This document shows positions 27,340 through 38,900 of a DNA stretch of 64,000 bases, piece after piece. Origin of the DNA: an uncultured Lachnospiraceae bacterium (lineage in GTDB: Bacteria > Bacillota > Clostridia > Lachnospirales > Lachnospiraceae); contig CAJUSO010000001.1 of assembly GCA_910588965.1 (NCBI GenBank), positions 83,838 to 147,837 of the forward strand, written 5' to 3'. The notes beneath the pieces were generated by a model, which was given only the letters and a program-made list of their open reading frames with translations, was not told where the DNA came from and searched no databases. The position numbers were made by a program, and so were the translations under genes. Position 1 is the first letter of the stretch, and every line of letters begins with the position of its first letter.

Positions 27340-29085
27340 ATGGTTTTAAAAACAATGTTATGTACATTGGGCAAATTTGATATCCCGATTACCCAAATGC
27401 AGTCGCCATTCAACGTTGATTTGCTAGATTCGAACATTATATTGTTTGGTTCAGCCTTGAGTGGTAAAACGACGTTTCTTAAAACCCTTATAAATATTTT
27501 GCATAAACAATACAACAATAGGCAGGAGCAAGTGTTTATCCTTGATTTTGGAGGGGGATTGTCAGAGTATAGGGATTTTCCGCTTGTGTCGGCCTATTAT
27601 GATAATGCAAATGAAGAGTATGTCAAGCGTGTATTCAAAATTTTGGACAATATTTTAAAGGATAATATAAAAGAGCTTAATGGGGGAAATTACCGTGAAA
27701 CAAAATATCCGCCCTTGCATACTACGTTTATGATTGACAACCTTAACGCTTTTGTGGATGAGCCAAGGTATGCCACGTATCAGGAAAAACTGGCGAAACT
27801 CTGCCGTGATGGGCTTTCAAGGGGTATTACAATTGTTGTGACTGCGTCTGAAACAAAAGGGCTTGCCTCCTATTTAGGCAGTTTTAGGCAGAAGATAGCA
27901 TTTGAAATGCCATTGGATAAATATACCGAGATTTTTACAGGTAAAGTGGGGCAGGTTGGAAATCATCCAGGGCATGGTTTTGCGAATGTAAGCGTCAGGC
28001 CAGAGGGCATTACGGGGACATTCCGGATGAATCTGCCATATGAGGTACAATGTGCATTCCCATATAAAGTAAAAGAAGGGGAGCCGGGAGAGACGAAAGA
28101 AGATTTTGTTAGTGCCCTCAAGAAAAAGTTTGGTTTTAGTGATGGTATGTACGGGAAGTCTGTAAAAAAATATCAGATGTTCCCCAAAGAACTGAAAACG
28201 TCTGATTTTGAAAAGATAAAGCAGCCGGCCAAAGGCGGTGAAAAGGAGTTGGAAATTCCGGTTAGTGTTGCCTTGGATTATGTTGATTTTTGCCCAGTGA
28301 CAGTTGACCTGAGTCAATCGCATGTAATATCCATATACGGCAAAAGGGAATTTGGCAAGACGAATCTGCTTCAACTGCTGTTATCTGGGATAATCAAGCA
28401 AAAACCGGGCGCCAGAATGGTATTTTTGGATGATGGCCGTAATCAGTTGCAGGATATTTATAATAAATACCAAGATGGGAGGGAGAGCGTGTATTTTAAC
28501 GGTTTTAGCCAAGAGACAATAACATTAGCCGCTGCAGGTTCAAAACCCGAAGAAATAAGATCCAAAAAGCTGTCCCCGCTGCAGAGGTTTTACCTTTATC
28601 TCAATGAGAACTATCTTGATTTGCCGAAAAGTTTAATTGGCGGCATGTTCAATTTATCAGAAATGGATGTAAGACGCATTGTGGTTAAAGATGAATATGA
28701 GGATACCCCGTATACGGTTTTTGTGATTCAAAGTAAGTTAGTCTATTTAAACCAAAACGAAAACAAGTATTTCATTCAGAAAGCCTTGCCGAGATTAGCA
28801 GCAGTTGCTGAAGATAAAGGGTATGTATTTATCTTTTCAGATGTCCAGAAAATAAGTGAAATGGAGACAAACGAAGTCTTTAATAGTGTTGTTAGCACAG
28901 CGTTTCTGTTTGATAACATTGCTGAATTTGCAGGTGAGCGCGGACAAAAGACGGTATTTGGCAACATGGATGTCAAATACCTTAAGGAAGATTATGCCCC
29001 ATGTGAGAAAGGCGATGGATATTTCTATGATATAGAAGCAGATTGTTTGCTGAAAGCAAAGTTCATCAAGTATGAGGAGGGTTAA
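27340..29085 (+). CDS. EssC-type ATPase, C-terminal part of a split EssC (two P-loop domains)
   Basis: 581-aa soluble protein with two further FtsK-like P-loop domains: Walker A GSALSGKT at about residues 37-44 with a MIDNLNAF Walker B-like strand, and GKREFGKT at about 334-341. These match the second and third ATPase domains of EssC, the last of which binds the export signal of WXG100 substrates. ATG at 27340 follows GGAGGT. The previous stop is 1 nt upstream, so translation is probably coupled. A TTG at 27307 would give an overlapping longer form. Confidence 0.85.
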   Translation: MVLKTMLCTLGKFDIPITQMQSPFNVDLLDSNIILFGSALSGKTTFLKTLINILHKQYNNRQEQVFILDFGGGLSEYRDFPLVSAYYDNANEEYVKRVFKILDNILKDNIKELNGGNYRETKYPPLHTTFMIDNLNAFVDEPRYATYQEKLAKLCRDGLSRGITIVVTASETKGLASYLGSFRQKIAFEMPLDKYTEIFTGKVGQVGNHPGHGFANVSVRPEGITGTFRMNLPYEVQCAFPYKVKEGEPGETKEDFVSALKKKFGFSDGMYGKSVKKYQMFPKELKTSDFEKIKQPAKGGEKELEIPVSVALDYVDFCPVTVDLSQSHVISIYGKREFGKTNLLQLLLSGIIKQKPGARMVFLDDGRNQLQDIYNKYQDGRESVYFNGFSQETITLAAAGSKPEEIRSKKLSPLQRFYLYLNENYLDLPKSLIGGMFNLSEMDVRRIVVKDEYEDTPYTVFVIQSKLVYLNQNENKYFIQKALPRLAAVAEDKGYVFIFSDVQKISEMETNEVFNSVVSTAFLFDNIAEFAGERGQKTVFGNMDVKYLKEDYAPCEKGDGYFYDIEADCLLKAKFIKYEEG

Positions 29086-29088
29086 GCT

Positions 29089-29418
29089 ATGGCTGAAGGT
29101 GCATTTGTTTCGGTAGATATTGGGAAAATTTCTAAGTTTATGTCTGAGAGCGCAGAGGTGATAAAAGAATTTGACGCTATCAAAGAAAAATTTGAGGACA
29201 TAAACGCCGCATTGCTTAACAAATGGAAAGGTGAAGGTGCAGACGCCTATAAAACAGAAACTGACCATATCCTTGAAAACATCGGCGGCATAAAGGATGT
29301 TTTGGATGGCATAAATAATGGTGCAGTGAAGAGCCTGAAAGACGAATACACAAAGCTGGACGATGAATTGGCAGAGTTCAATAAAAACCCGCAGTCAGGC
29401 GGCAATCAGGGAGGGTGA
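29089..29418 (+). CDS. WXG100 protein (EsxA-like)
   Basis: 109-aa protein with a true W-x-G turn (LLNKWKGEGADAY) between two helices of about 40 residues, the defining layout of WXG100 proteins secreted as dimers by type VII systems. The tail is Gly/Asn-rich. It starts 3 nt after the second EssC gene with GGAGGG upstream. It is the best candidate here for the core secreted substrate. Confidence 0.9.
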   Translation: MAEGAFVSVDIGKISKFMSESAEVIKEFDAIKEKFEDINAALLNKWKGEGADAYKTETDHILENIGGIKDVLDGINNGAVKSLKDEYTKLDDELAEFNKNPQSGGNQGG

Positions 29419-29422
29419 TGTT

Positions 29423-29575
29423 ATGGCGTTTGAAAAAAGATTCACCAATACGGTTTCCGATAAAAAAAGCCAAAAACGGGAAATAACAAGGCTTACTGAG
29501 TTAATGGAAGGTGATGAGAATACGATATTCAGCCTGATTTTTGTAGACATACCCAAGGAGAAAACGGAGGAATAG
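29423..29575 (+). CDS. Small hypothetical protein between WXG100 and LXG-like genes
   Basis: 50-aa charged protein beginning MAFEKRFTNTVSDKK, ATG 4 nt after the WXG100 stop with GAGGGTG upstream. The C-terminal half (DENTIFSLIFVDIPKEK) is more hydrophobic. No domain recognised. Tight spacing on both sides supports it being real. Confidence 0.5.
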   Translation: MAFEKRFTNTVSDKKSQKREITRLTELMEGDENTIFSLIFVDIPKEKTEE

Positions 29576-29595
29576 GAGAAGGGGGAGGTGATTTC

Positions 29596-30696
29596 ATGGC
29601 TACTATCGCGCTATACGCAGGCAAAATGAATCATATGCCTAATCTTGTCAAGGATGTCAGGAGTTCAGTAAAAGACTTGAAATCCGAACTGGCAACAATA
29701 ATGAGCAAGTCCCAGTCAATTGACAGGAACATTTGTGAATTAGACGATATCATTTATTCCATTTCAGCTTCCACGCGAATACAGGAAGAGAAAATGAACG
29801 CCCTAGACAGTCTGAGGGAGGGAGTTGAGCAATTTGCTTTGGAAGTTGAGAAAATTGATAGCAACGTCGCAGATAAAATCAATGAGGGCAAAGAGGATTT
29901 TTATGATAAATATTACTACCTTAAACCAGGCTGTGAAAAAAGTTTGCTGGAAAATATTTGGAATAGTTGTAAATCTGGGCTGAAGTCAGCCGCGGAGTGG
30001 TGTAAAAAGCATTGGAAACTTGTAGTTACTGCGTTATTAGTCGTTGCGGCTATCGTAGCGATTGTAGTATTGCCAGGTGTTGGAGGGGCTATTGCTGCAA
30101 TCGGGCTTATGGCGGCGAAAGGATTACTTGCTGGAGCCGTGGTAGGCGGTCTCTTTGGAGGGATAATGAATTGCTTAACAGGCGGTTCTTTTTGGGAAGG
30201 TTTTGAGGATGGGGTTTTTGAGGGGGCGATTTCTGGGGCAATTTCCGGAGCTCTTTCAGGTGGTATAAAAGTTTTGGCTTTAGCTGGAAAAATTAAGCCA
30301 TTGACAGAAATGGGGAGAGAGCTGTTTTGTGACGTAATATTGGATGTAGGGGATTCTTTGTTCGAAAATATAAGTGATATTATCGTTAAAGGGGAAAACA
30401 TTTCTGTTTTTAAGATTTTGTCTGATGCTGTGGGGTCAGCTATTTTTGCTGGTGTAACTTCTGTTGCACCTAAAATAGAAATCTCCGGAATCACGAAAGG
30501 GAACGGCAGTTGGAAGCATGTGTGGAATACACAGTCAACGCGTTTTTTAAAACATGGAACTAACATACACTTAAAAACAATTTTTAAAGGTATTGGTGCA
30601 GAAATTGTGGATAAGATGAGTGGTTTTATTTTTGAATATCCTAAAAAAATGATAGAAGTCTGGAAAGATTCGTGGAACTTTTTGCCACAATATTAA
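29596..30696 (+). CDS. LXG-like putative type VII substrate with hydrophobic Gly-rich region
   Basis: 366-aa protein. The first ~110 residues are helical (LVKDVRSSVKDLKSEL) like the export-targeting front of LXG proteins. Residues ~140-235 are a hydrophobic, Gly/Ala-rich stretch (VVTALLVVAAIVAIVVLPG, then GLLAGAVVGGLFGG, then AISGAISGALSGG) seen in polymorphic toxins that enter membranes. The C-terminal ~120 residues match no known toxin. A secreted effector or a membrane component of the machine are both possible. No immunity gene is obvious. It is preceded by GGGGGAGGTG. Confidence 0.55.
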   Translation: MATIALYAGKMNHMPNLVKDVRSSVKDLKSELATIMSKSQSIDRNICELDDIIYSISASTRIQEEKMNALDSLREGVEQFALEVEKIDSNVADKINEGKEDFYDKYYYLKPGCEKSLLENIWNSCKSGLKSAAEWCKKHWKLVVTALLVVAAIVAIVVLPGVGGAIAAIGLMAAKGLLAGAVVGGLFGGIMNCLTGGSFWEGFEDGVFEGAISGAISGALSGGIKVLALAGKIKPLTEMGRELFCDVILDVGDSLFENISDIIVKGENISVFKILSDAVGSAIFAGVTSVAPKIEISGITKGNGSWKHVWNTQSTRFLKHGTNIHLKTIFKGIGAEIVDKMSGFIFEYPKKMIEVWKDSWNFLPQY

Positions 30697-30717
30697 AAGT
30701 AAAAAAGGGGATTTGGC

Positions 30718-32583
30718 ATGGGCAGAACAATAACTGGCAATTCGTATAAATATATTATTGATGAATCTTATGGCGTCAATAAGGATGGGTTTATTGCTAT
30801 TGGCACGGAAAGCATTGTTTATAAGGGTTTAAAAGTTAAATACAGTGGCGGCCTGCAGTTTTCGTGCGTACTTAAATTCAAGCCGAAAATCCAGGTTATG
30901 GATGGTAAGAAAGTTGACCGCCTGGAACTGTTCAAGACTCAGGAATGGAAGATTTTTGAGGATTTGCGGGAATGCCGTTCCGTCGTACACATTGATGATG
31001 TTGTGGATGATTTAGTAGATTTTTCCTTACCCTGTCCTTATATTTATGAGGGCGTAATTGATGCCTCTTCTTATTTCTGTGTGATAGAAGAATTTATTGA
31101 TGGTTGGAATCTGGATGAGTTTTGCCAGGAGGAATATTGGAAGCTTAGGAAATATGAGCCTCTGGATAATGGGCTCAAAAAGGCGGTGGGATATCAGGAA
31201 TACAGCGCAGCAGAGAAGGCGGCCATATCTGCAAGCTATAACTACGAAAACCAGCTCAAATATCAAAACCAGGTTTTGCTCTTTATGATTAATCTGTGTG
31301 AAATTATGGAGTTTGTAACGGAGCAAAAAAATATTCTGCATCTGGATATAAAGCCAGAAAATATTATGGTTACCCGCCATGGGAAAGAACTTGTGTTAAT
31401 TGACTTTGGGCGTTCGAAGAGGGTTACAGTTGCAGACAGGTTTGCTAGGGTCGATTTTATGCCGGTAGATTATAATAAAGGAGAATCCCAAGAAAAACAG
31501 TATGAATATGGCGCATTGGGATATGCTGCTCCAGAATGCTTCTGTGAGGCTACGGAAGGGTCGGATTTTCCTTTTGCATATTCTGGTGAGTTGGGGCGGA
31601 TGTCGGTGGAAAGCGATATATTTTCATTCGGGGCTACTTTTTGGGAATGCCTTAATATGTTTGAATTGGTTACAAGGAGTAATGCTCCTAAATTTGATGT
31701 TTATGATTTTTATAAGGATAATTTTTTAAATGACGCGGCATATTGCAACCGTGACTTATCGCTTACGGCGGCAGCGTATCATCAAAAGTTAGAAAAGATT
31801 ATCAAAAAGTGTACAAGGGAACGGAGTGATGATTTTACTACCTCAGATAAATATTACCATTCCTACAAAGATTTAAGGAAGGATATTGAACTGGCAAAGG
31901 ATTCGGCTCCGACAATCCTTAAGGAGGAGGATGTCAAGGTAAGGACAGCCTTTCACCTATGCGGGATTATGGCTTCCTTGGCGGTTGTGTTCCTGATTAT
32001 TAATGCGGTCTATTATTCGCAGGCCTATAGGATTGCTAAGAATAAATGGGATAATTTAACGGCAACTTATAATGAGACACAGTTTTCCAGGCTCAGTGAA
32101 ATCGCAAAAGATTATATTTCATTTGCCCCTGCCGACAGAGTAGATGATACATACAATAAAATTGTCAGTTTTACTTACCAGGAGAATGGAAGCATTTCAG
32201 ACTATGAAGCTGCGATGATAGTCGATATCCTCACCCAGATGGATGAGTACAATAACTTATCAGAGCGCATAGATGAAATCATGCTGCATGCCGATGCAAG
32301 CAGCTTTAAAGCCATTTCCAGTGAGATTGTCACGCTGGATGCGCCAGAGGAATGCATTGGATATGAATTAGCGACGGCAATATACAATGTTGAAGTCAGC
32401 AAGACAAAGGTGTCTGAGGCTTATGGCACATTGCAAAAACATAAGGATAAAGCTGATTTCCATAATGCCATAAATAAGCTTAAAAATGTTTTGGATAATG
32501 ATGAATATATCGCTTTGATTATGGAGAGCACTGGGCAGACAAGGCAGGAAGTCCTTGAGTTCTTCAACAGCATAGTGAAATAA
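30718..32583 (+). CDS. Transmembrane Ser/Thr protein kinase with EssB-like layout
   Basis: 621-aa protein: kinase domain to about residue 390, one membrane helix at about 412-434, and a helical external domain of about 185 residues. EssB/YukC of T7SSb systems has the same order, but its kinase domain is dead. Here catalytic residues are present: a glycine-loop-like GTESIVYKG (29-37), a candidate strand-3 Lys at 53 or 55, HLD with catalytic Asp 210, Lys 212 and Asn 215, and DFG at 229-231. The glycine loop is degenerate. It probably serves as the EssB-type membrane subunit that also phosphorylates proteins. Family assignment to kinases is firm, the EssB role is inferred from layout and locus. 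Confidence 0.8.
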   Translation: MGRTITGNSYKYIIDESYGVNKDGFIAIGTESIVYKGLKVKYSGGLQFSCVLKFKPKIQVMDGKKVDRLELFKTQEWKIFEDLRECRSVVHIDDVVDDLVDFSLPCPYIYEGVIDASSYFCVIEEFIDGWNLDEFCQEEYWKLRKYEPLDNGLKKAVGYQEYSAAEKAAISASYNYENQLKYQNQVLLFMINLCEIMEFVTEQKNILHLDIKPENIMVTRHGKELVLIDFGRSKRVTVADRFARVDFMPVDYNKGESQEKQYEYGALGYAAPECFCEATEGSDFPFAYSGELGRMSVESDIFSFGATFWECLNMFELVTRSNAPKFDVYDFYKDNFLNDAAYCNRDLSLTAAAYHQKLEKIIKKCTRERSDDFTTSDKYYHSYKDLRKDIELAKDSAPTILKEEDVKVRTAFHLCGIMASLAVVFLIINAVYYSQAYRIAKNKWDNLTATYNETQFSRLSEIAKDYISFAPADRVDDTYNKIVSFTYQENGSISDYEAAMIVDILTQMDEYNNLSERIDEIMLHADASSFKAISSEIVTLDAPEECIGYELATAIYNVEVSKTKVSEAYGTLQKHKDKADFHNAINKLKNVLDNDEYIALIMESTGQTRQEVLEFFNSIVK

Positions 32584-32593
32584 GGAGAATGGC

Positions 32594-32929
32594 ATGAAAA
32601 AAATATCTGGAAAAATATTAGCGGTTTTTGAGAAAATCCCTGTGGTTGCATATGCATTAATTTCCTTTATACAATCACTGGTAATTTCTGTGCTTACCAT
32701 TACTGCCCTATTTTTGTCCCTTTGGGCAACGGGGGTTTATGCAAAACTCGTAACGGCTCTTGACTTAAAATACAACTCACCGATTATTTTAGCGCCGATA
32801 TGGGCATTTTCGGCGCTGTTTCTGGTATGCCTTGTGGTTGGGTTTTTGATGTATTTCCACAAATACAAAAGGCGGAAAACAGGAACTGATTTTTATAAGG
32901 CGATTGCGCCGGCTTTAGGGAAAAAATAA
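32594..32929 (+). CDS. Small two-TM membrane protein of the type VII locus
   Basis: 111-aa protein with two strong membrane helices (about residues 20-45 and 62-85) and a basic C-terminal tail (YFHKYKRRKTG). TAAGGAGAATGGC precedes the ATG, 10 nt after the kinase stop. It is probably an integral part of the secretion apparatus, in the place where small EssA-like subunits occur, but sequence similarity to EssA cannot be claimed. Confidence 0.65.
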   Translation: MKKISGKILAVFEKIPVVAYALISFIQSLVISVLTITALFLSLWATGVYAKLVTALDLKYNSPIILAPIWAFSALFLVCLVVGFLMYFHKYKRRKTGTDFYKAIAPALGKK

Positions 32930-32979
32930 ATCTGTAATTTGAAGAGTTTTCGTTTCGCATGCAGAAAGGGGGAATTGAC

Positions 32980-35900
32980 GTGAAATGGAAAAAACAGGTA
33001 TTATCGCTTGTCATGGTGTTGTTGATGGTAGTAAACGGCATGCCGTTTGCCTATGCTACAGAAGATAATACCAGTAGCAATGTCCATGATGCTGTCATAG
33101 ATGTAGATACCGTTGTGCCAACAATAACTTTTGATTTGCCTAAAGGTGATGGGGCGTCCAGGGATGATGGGCAGATATGGTATAGGAGTAACAAAGAACT
33201 GGAACTGATTGTCCAAGATGAAGGTTCTGGCATAAACAATATAGATGTTTCGGTCAATGGCGTTGATGTGCCAGAAGATAAAAATAAGGTTGCTTTCATA
33301 AAGGCATCGGCCAGGGAGGCGGCAGGTGCACAGGATAATGACGAACTGCATTATTTGTTTGATTTAGATTATTTTACTTCCCTTTGTGAGAGGGCAGGGG
33401 ACAAAACATATATAGAAGAGGGGAAATATGAGATTAAGGTAGTAGCTACTGATAACGCGGGGAATGTAGCCAGCCATGAAGGTACCTATTATATGGATAA
33501 AGTGCCGCCAGTTGTTTATAGGATAGATTTTATTCCAGAAGCATCGGATGGTACAGAAGGGACAGAAGAGATTTTAGAAGAAATTGCTATTGATAAGCTT
33601 ACATATGGCTATTATTTTAAGGAGGATTTTAATGTAATTGTTAATATTTCTGACGGTATCCCTTCTTCTGGGCTTGCGGAAGTAAAATATCGCTTAGCGC
33701 CTTATCAAGATGGCATAAAGCAAGAAGAAATAGTAGGCGCAAAAAGTATCAAGGATGAAAAGGCAAGGTTAGAGATACCAAAAGGATTTAAAGGGCAGAT
33801 TTTTGTGGAAGCTTTTGATTTCGTGGGTAATTCCCTTGGTGAAAAAACAGCTAAGGCATACGTCGTGGATGACAGTGCACCTGTCATTGATATTATGGAT
33901 CAAGGCGATACAGATTATCGGGATGCGGCTGGGAATAAACTTTATCCAAAGGATCACAGTTTTACGGTGACGGTTACAGATACTGTTTCAGGTATCCAGG
34001 AGGTTGGATATCAGCAGAGTGCAGAACAAAACCCATATGCCAGAAAAACGATTAAAATAGATAATGTTCGGTATAACTTGGATGAAAATATAGGAGACGG
34101 CTGGATAGTAACAGGGACAGACGCTAATCTTGTCACACAAGTTACAAAGACCTTTGAGTTTACTGCAGATGATAATGATATCACTCTGGCTTTTGATGCC
34201 GTGGATCATGCGGGAAACGATATTAAAAACATCCAAAGCGAAACCTTTACGGTTGATAAAACAGCTCCAAGCATCAAGGTTGCGTTTGAGGATGATAGAG
34301 ATACATATTTCAAGCAAAAACGTACTGCCAATATTACTGTTACCGACCGGAATTTTGATGCAGGCTTAATAGAAATTAAAATTGAAAACGCATCTGGCGT
34401 TGTACCAACCTATGAATTTATTGAAAAATCGAAAACGGAGCATATAGCCGTGATTGATTTTGGTGAGGGAGATTATTCCTTTGGGGTGAAGGGCACGGAT
34501 TTAGCATATCATTCTGCAGAAGTTACTTATGAAGGCGGTAATGAATCGTCCTTTTGTATTGACAAAACAATGCCGGAGGTTAAGATATCACATATTAATG
34601 GAAATTACCAGCAGGCTGTAAAAGCAGATGTTAAGATTTCGGATTCCCGTTCTGGTATAGCAAAAATTGAGTACTTATGGGATGATGGGTTTTTATTAGA
34701 GGAAGGGGATTCAGAGTATAGGACGGATTATGTGGAATTTAACGGTTATGTAGACGGCAAGTCAGACTATGAGATAATTCTTCCATGGAATTTGGCAAAG
34801 CCTGTGCCGAATAACCGGCATACGTTGCACTTAAGGGTTACCGATAAAGCAGGAAATATTTATAATGACCTAGAACCGATGAAAGATCCAATCGGCAGTG
34901 ATATGCTTCCTCCGCAAATTGAGAGTATAGAAATCAGGAAGCCTCAAAACGATATGTCAGAAGGCAGTTTGAAGTTTCTTATCTTTGGCACATTTTATAA
35001 AAATGCGGTTGAGATTGCTATAAAAGCAAATGACAATGAATCAGAGAAAGAATTTTATTCTTCAGGAGTAAAAAGTGTTAAAATTAATGGTAGGGAAACT
35101 GCCCAGGATAAAGAAGGGAATGAGTATATTTTAGTTGTCTCACCCGATGAAATAATCAGCGCTATGCGTATTACGGTGGAAGACGGGGTTGGGTTAACGA
35201 CAGAAGCCTTAGCTACCGAGATTCCAGAGCATGGAATGCTCCAAAGCGATGAATTAATGGTTGAGGATAATATTCCAACGATAGATTTTGGCGGTATTTT
35301 GAGCCAGGGGCATAAGGATGATGAGGGGAACGTATGGTTTGGTGCTGCCGATCATAATGTTGAAATGGAGATTACAGCCGCGGATAACCAGGGTTCTCTG
35401 CATAGCGGCTTATATTCCGTTGTCATTAAAGACAATGGGCAAGTGAAATATTCAAATTCAGGCTTTTCTTTCAAAACAGAAAAACATACGGAATCTTTCC
35501 GGATGGGCGATTTCAGTGATGGGGTGCATGTTTTCACAGTGGAAGTGGAAGATAATTGTGGCAATATTGCAAGGGGGTCCATTACCTTCTGCAAAGATAC
35601 GGATGCACCTGAAAAGGGGATTGTGAGGGCGGTTTCCCCAGAGAGTGTAGATATTGGCTCTAAACTGTGGTTTGACAAGGAGGAAGTTATCCAATTCCGC
35701 GTGGACACAGCTGATGCAGCATCAGGCCTTAAGGATATATGGCTTGATATTAATGGCAGGAAATTTTATTATCCTCATGGACAGATTAAGTCTGATGAAG
35801 CAGGATGCTATATTTTGGCCGATACGGCGGGCATAGAACCGGACAAGAAACATAAATATACCGTAACAGGAACCGTTACGGACTTTGCAGAAAATAAGCT

Positions 35901-38900
35901 AGGATTAGAGACACTGATGGTTTACAAGGATTTTGAAAACCCAATGGTTGAAAGATTCACAGTGCAGAAAAAGACAAGTAAACTTGATAAGATTCTGAAG
36001 GTTCTCACCTTTGGCGTCTATTCAAATAGTACTTTGGTTTTCAAAGCCTATACGGAGGATATGGATTTTGACAGTGGTATTGACTATGCAACCGTACAGT
36101 ATGCAGGGATATCCGCCCCCAAAAAGATGAAAAATGAGGGTGACGGCGTATTTTCTGTGGAAATTCCCATAAAGGATGCTGTATTTGAAAGTGATATCAT
36201 TGTGAAGGCATATGACAAGTACGGAAAAGTGAGCCTTTCCTGCCCTAATATTGCAGAGGCAAAGGGACATGCTGTTTCAGACGGCAAGTTGGTAATGATG
36301 GAGGCTATTTTGCCAACAGCAACTTTGAGCTTGCCCAAAAGTGATAGTATTCCCAGGGATGATGGCCAAGTATGGTACCGTTCGAAGAAAACGGTGAAAT
36401 TAACTGTCCGTGACAAGCATTCTGGTATAAATAATATTGATTTATCCATTAATGGCGCTCAGGTCCTGAAAGATAAAAGGGGGAATGCTTTATTAAAGGC
36501 AGAAGTGGCAGAAGCAGCAGATGAGCGAGATAATTCTAAGCATCAGTATACATTCGACACAAATTATTTTTCCTCAATCTGTGGGGAAGAAAAAGACGGA
36601 AAATATGTAATCTCCGCTAAAATTGTGGATAATGCAGGAAATGCGGTGAACCCTAAGGCCACCTATTATATAGATGAAGATTCTCCAAGGATTGACAAGA
36701 TTGACTTCATCCCCAAAACATCTGACGGGATTGAAAATACGGCAGAATTTGTGGAAGAGCTGGCATATGGGTATTACTTCAAGACAGACTTTAAAGTTAC
36801 AATAAATGTTTCAGACGCTAAGCCCTCTTCTGGCTTGCATGAAGTGAGGTATCGCTTTGTGCCATATCAAGATGGCGAGAAGCAGGATGTAATCAAAGGT
36901 TCAAAAGAGATTCGGAATGGCAAGGCCACGTTAGATGTCCCAAAGGGATTTAAAGGGCAAATCTTTGTTGAGGCTTTCGACTATGTCCGCAACAGATCCG
37001 GAGAAAGGGTTGCAAAGGCTTATGTTGTGGATAGTACTGCGCCTGATATTAATATTGTAAAGAACATAACCACCAACTGCCGTGACGCTTCTGGGAATAA
37101 TCTTTATACCGAGACGAACAGCTTTACCGTTGTGGTTACAGATACCATTTCTGGGATCAGGCAGATTGGGTATTCGAAGAGCGCCGAACAAAATCCATAT
37201 GACAGGAAAACGGTTGATGTGAATCAAGCAGGATATCCTTTAAACGGGGATTTGGGAGATGGTTGGAAGGTGACAGGAGTAGATGCAAATCTTGTTACAC
37301 AAGCTACAAAAACATTTACGTTCCCTGAAGACGATAATGATGTTATCTTAAACTTTGATGCAACAGATAATTCCCTGAATAAGATGGAGAATGTCCAAAG
37401 TGAGAAATTTACGGTTGACAAGACAGCTCCTATCATCAATGTTGTTTTCCGTGAAGATGATGATACAGATTTATATTACAATCAAAACCGTGTCGCCGAT
37501 ATTACGGTAATAGAGCGGAATTTTGATGAAAAACTAATAAAAGTAGAGATTGAAAACACATTTGGGGATGTGCCAGGGTATTCGTTCACAGAGAAATCCA
37601 ATATAGAACATACTGCAGTGATTGATTTTGATGAGGGGGATTATATGTTTGATTTGACAGGGATGGACTTGGGGGATCATCCTGCAACCGTCAATTTTAG
37701 CGGCGGCAATGAAAACATGTTTTATGTGGATAAGACAAAGCCTGTGATTGAAGAAAACTTTGATGAATTTAGCAATACAGCAGAAAACAGCTTTAATATT
37801 GATAAAGCCGCAAGCATCAAAATAACGGAACACAACTTCGATCCAGAGCTAGTGAATTTGAAGATTACTAGTAAAGAAGCGGGAGAAGAACACAATACGG
37901 AAGGGATGGAAGATATTACAGGCAGTGTTTTAGGTGGTGCAAGGTGGGACAGTGATGGAGATGTCCATACAATCTCTTTTACTTTTGACAGAGATGCTGT
38001 TTATCATATTGAGATGGCGCCTTCCGATTTAGCAACGAACCTTTCCGAGCAATCCAGCACCGTTATTTTTGAGATTGACAAGACAGCGCCTGTGGTCAGC
38101 ATGAAAAATGGTTCCTTTGTTGAGGCAGATGACACAGAATTCCTGGACGTCTATCCTTATGCAAGGAAAGACGAGGAAGTGCCTACCGTTGAATTTGAGG
38201 ATTTGAATCTGGCATATCTGGAATACAAATTGACAGAGTATATCCCGGACTATTCCACTGCTGATGTGGTGGCTGTCAACCCGTCCTTTACAAGCGGGAC
38301 GATAGAACAAAATAAATACACTTTGCCTGCGTTCAAAGAGGACGGGGTGTATGCACTCGAACTGGTAGCAGTTGATATTGCAGGCAATAAAAGCGCCATT
38401 AACTATAATACTTATGCACGCATGGTAAACCAGGATGTTCTGGCTTTTATTATGGAGAGTAATCTTGAGAAAAAGACAGGCGTGTATTCATTTGAATATG
38501 AAAATGGCGAGGCAATCAGCAAAAAGCCGTCAGATTTTGAAGACCTTAAAATATTCGTGATGGCGAAAAAGAAAACCGCCACAGATATCGTCTTGCGGAA
38601 TAGTAATGGCAATGAAATCCCAACGAATGCCCAATGTACGGAGACGGATAGTATTTATGGTATGGGGATCTATAATTATCTATTGGGGGCGGATTATTTT
38701 AAAGAAAACTTTCAGAATGATACAGACATGGAGATGCAGTTGACCGTTAAAAACCAGGGATACCGTATTGACCTCGGCACAATACATATTGATAATATCC
38801 CTCCCACCTGTACGATGCCAGATAACCTGGATTCTTGGAATTGGTTTTATGGTGAAACTGACCGTACATTCACGCTTTCCAATATCAGCGAATTGATAGA

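Noticed and set aside
29916..30566. 216-codon minus-strand ORF
   Set aside because: Antisense shadow of the Gly/Ala-rich LXG-like gene.
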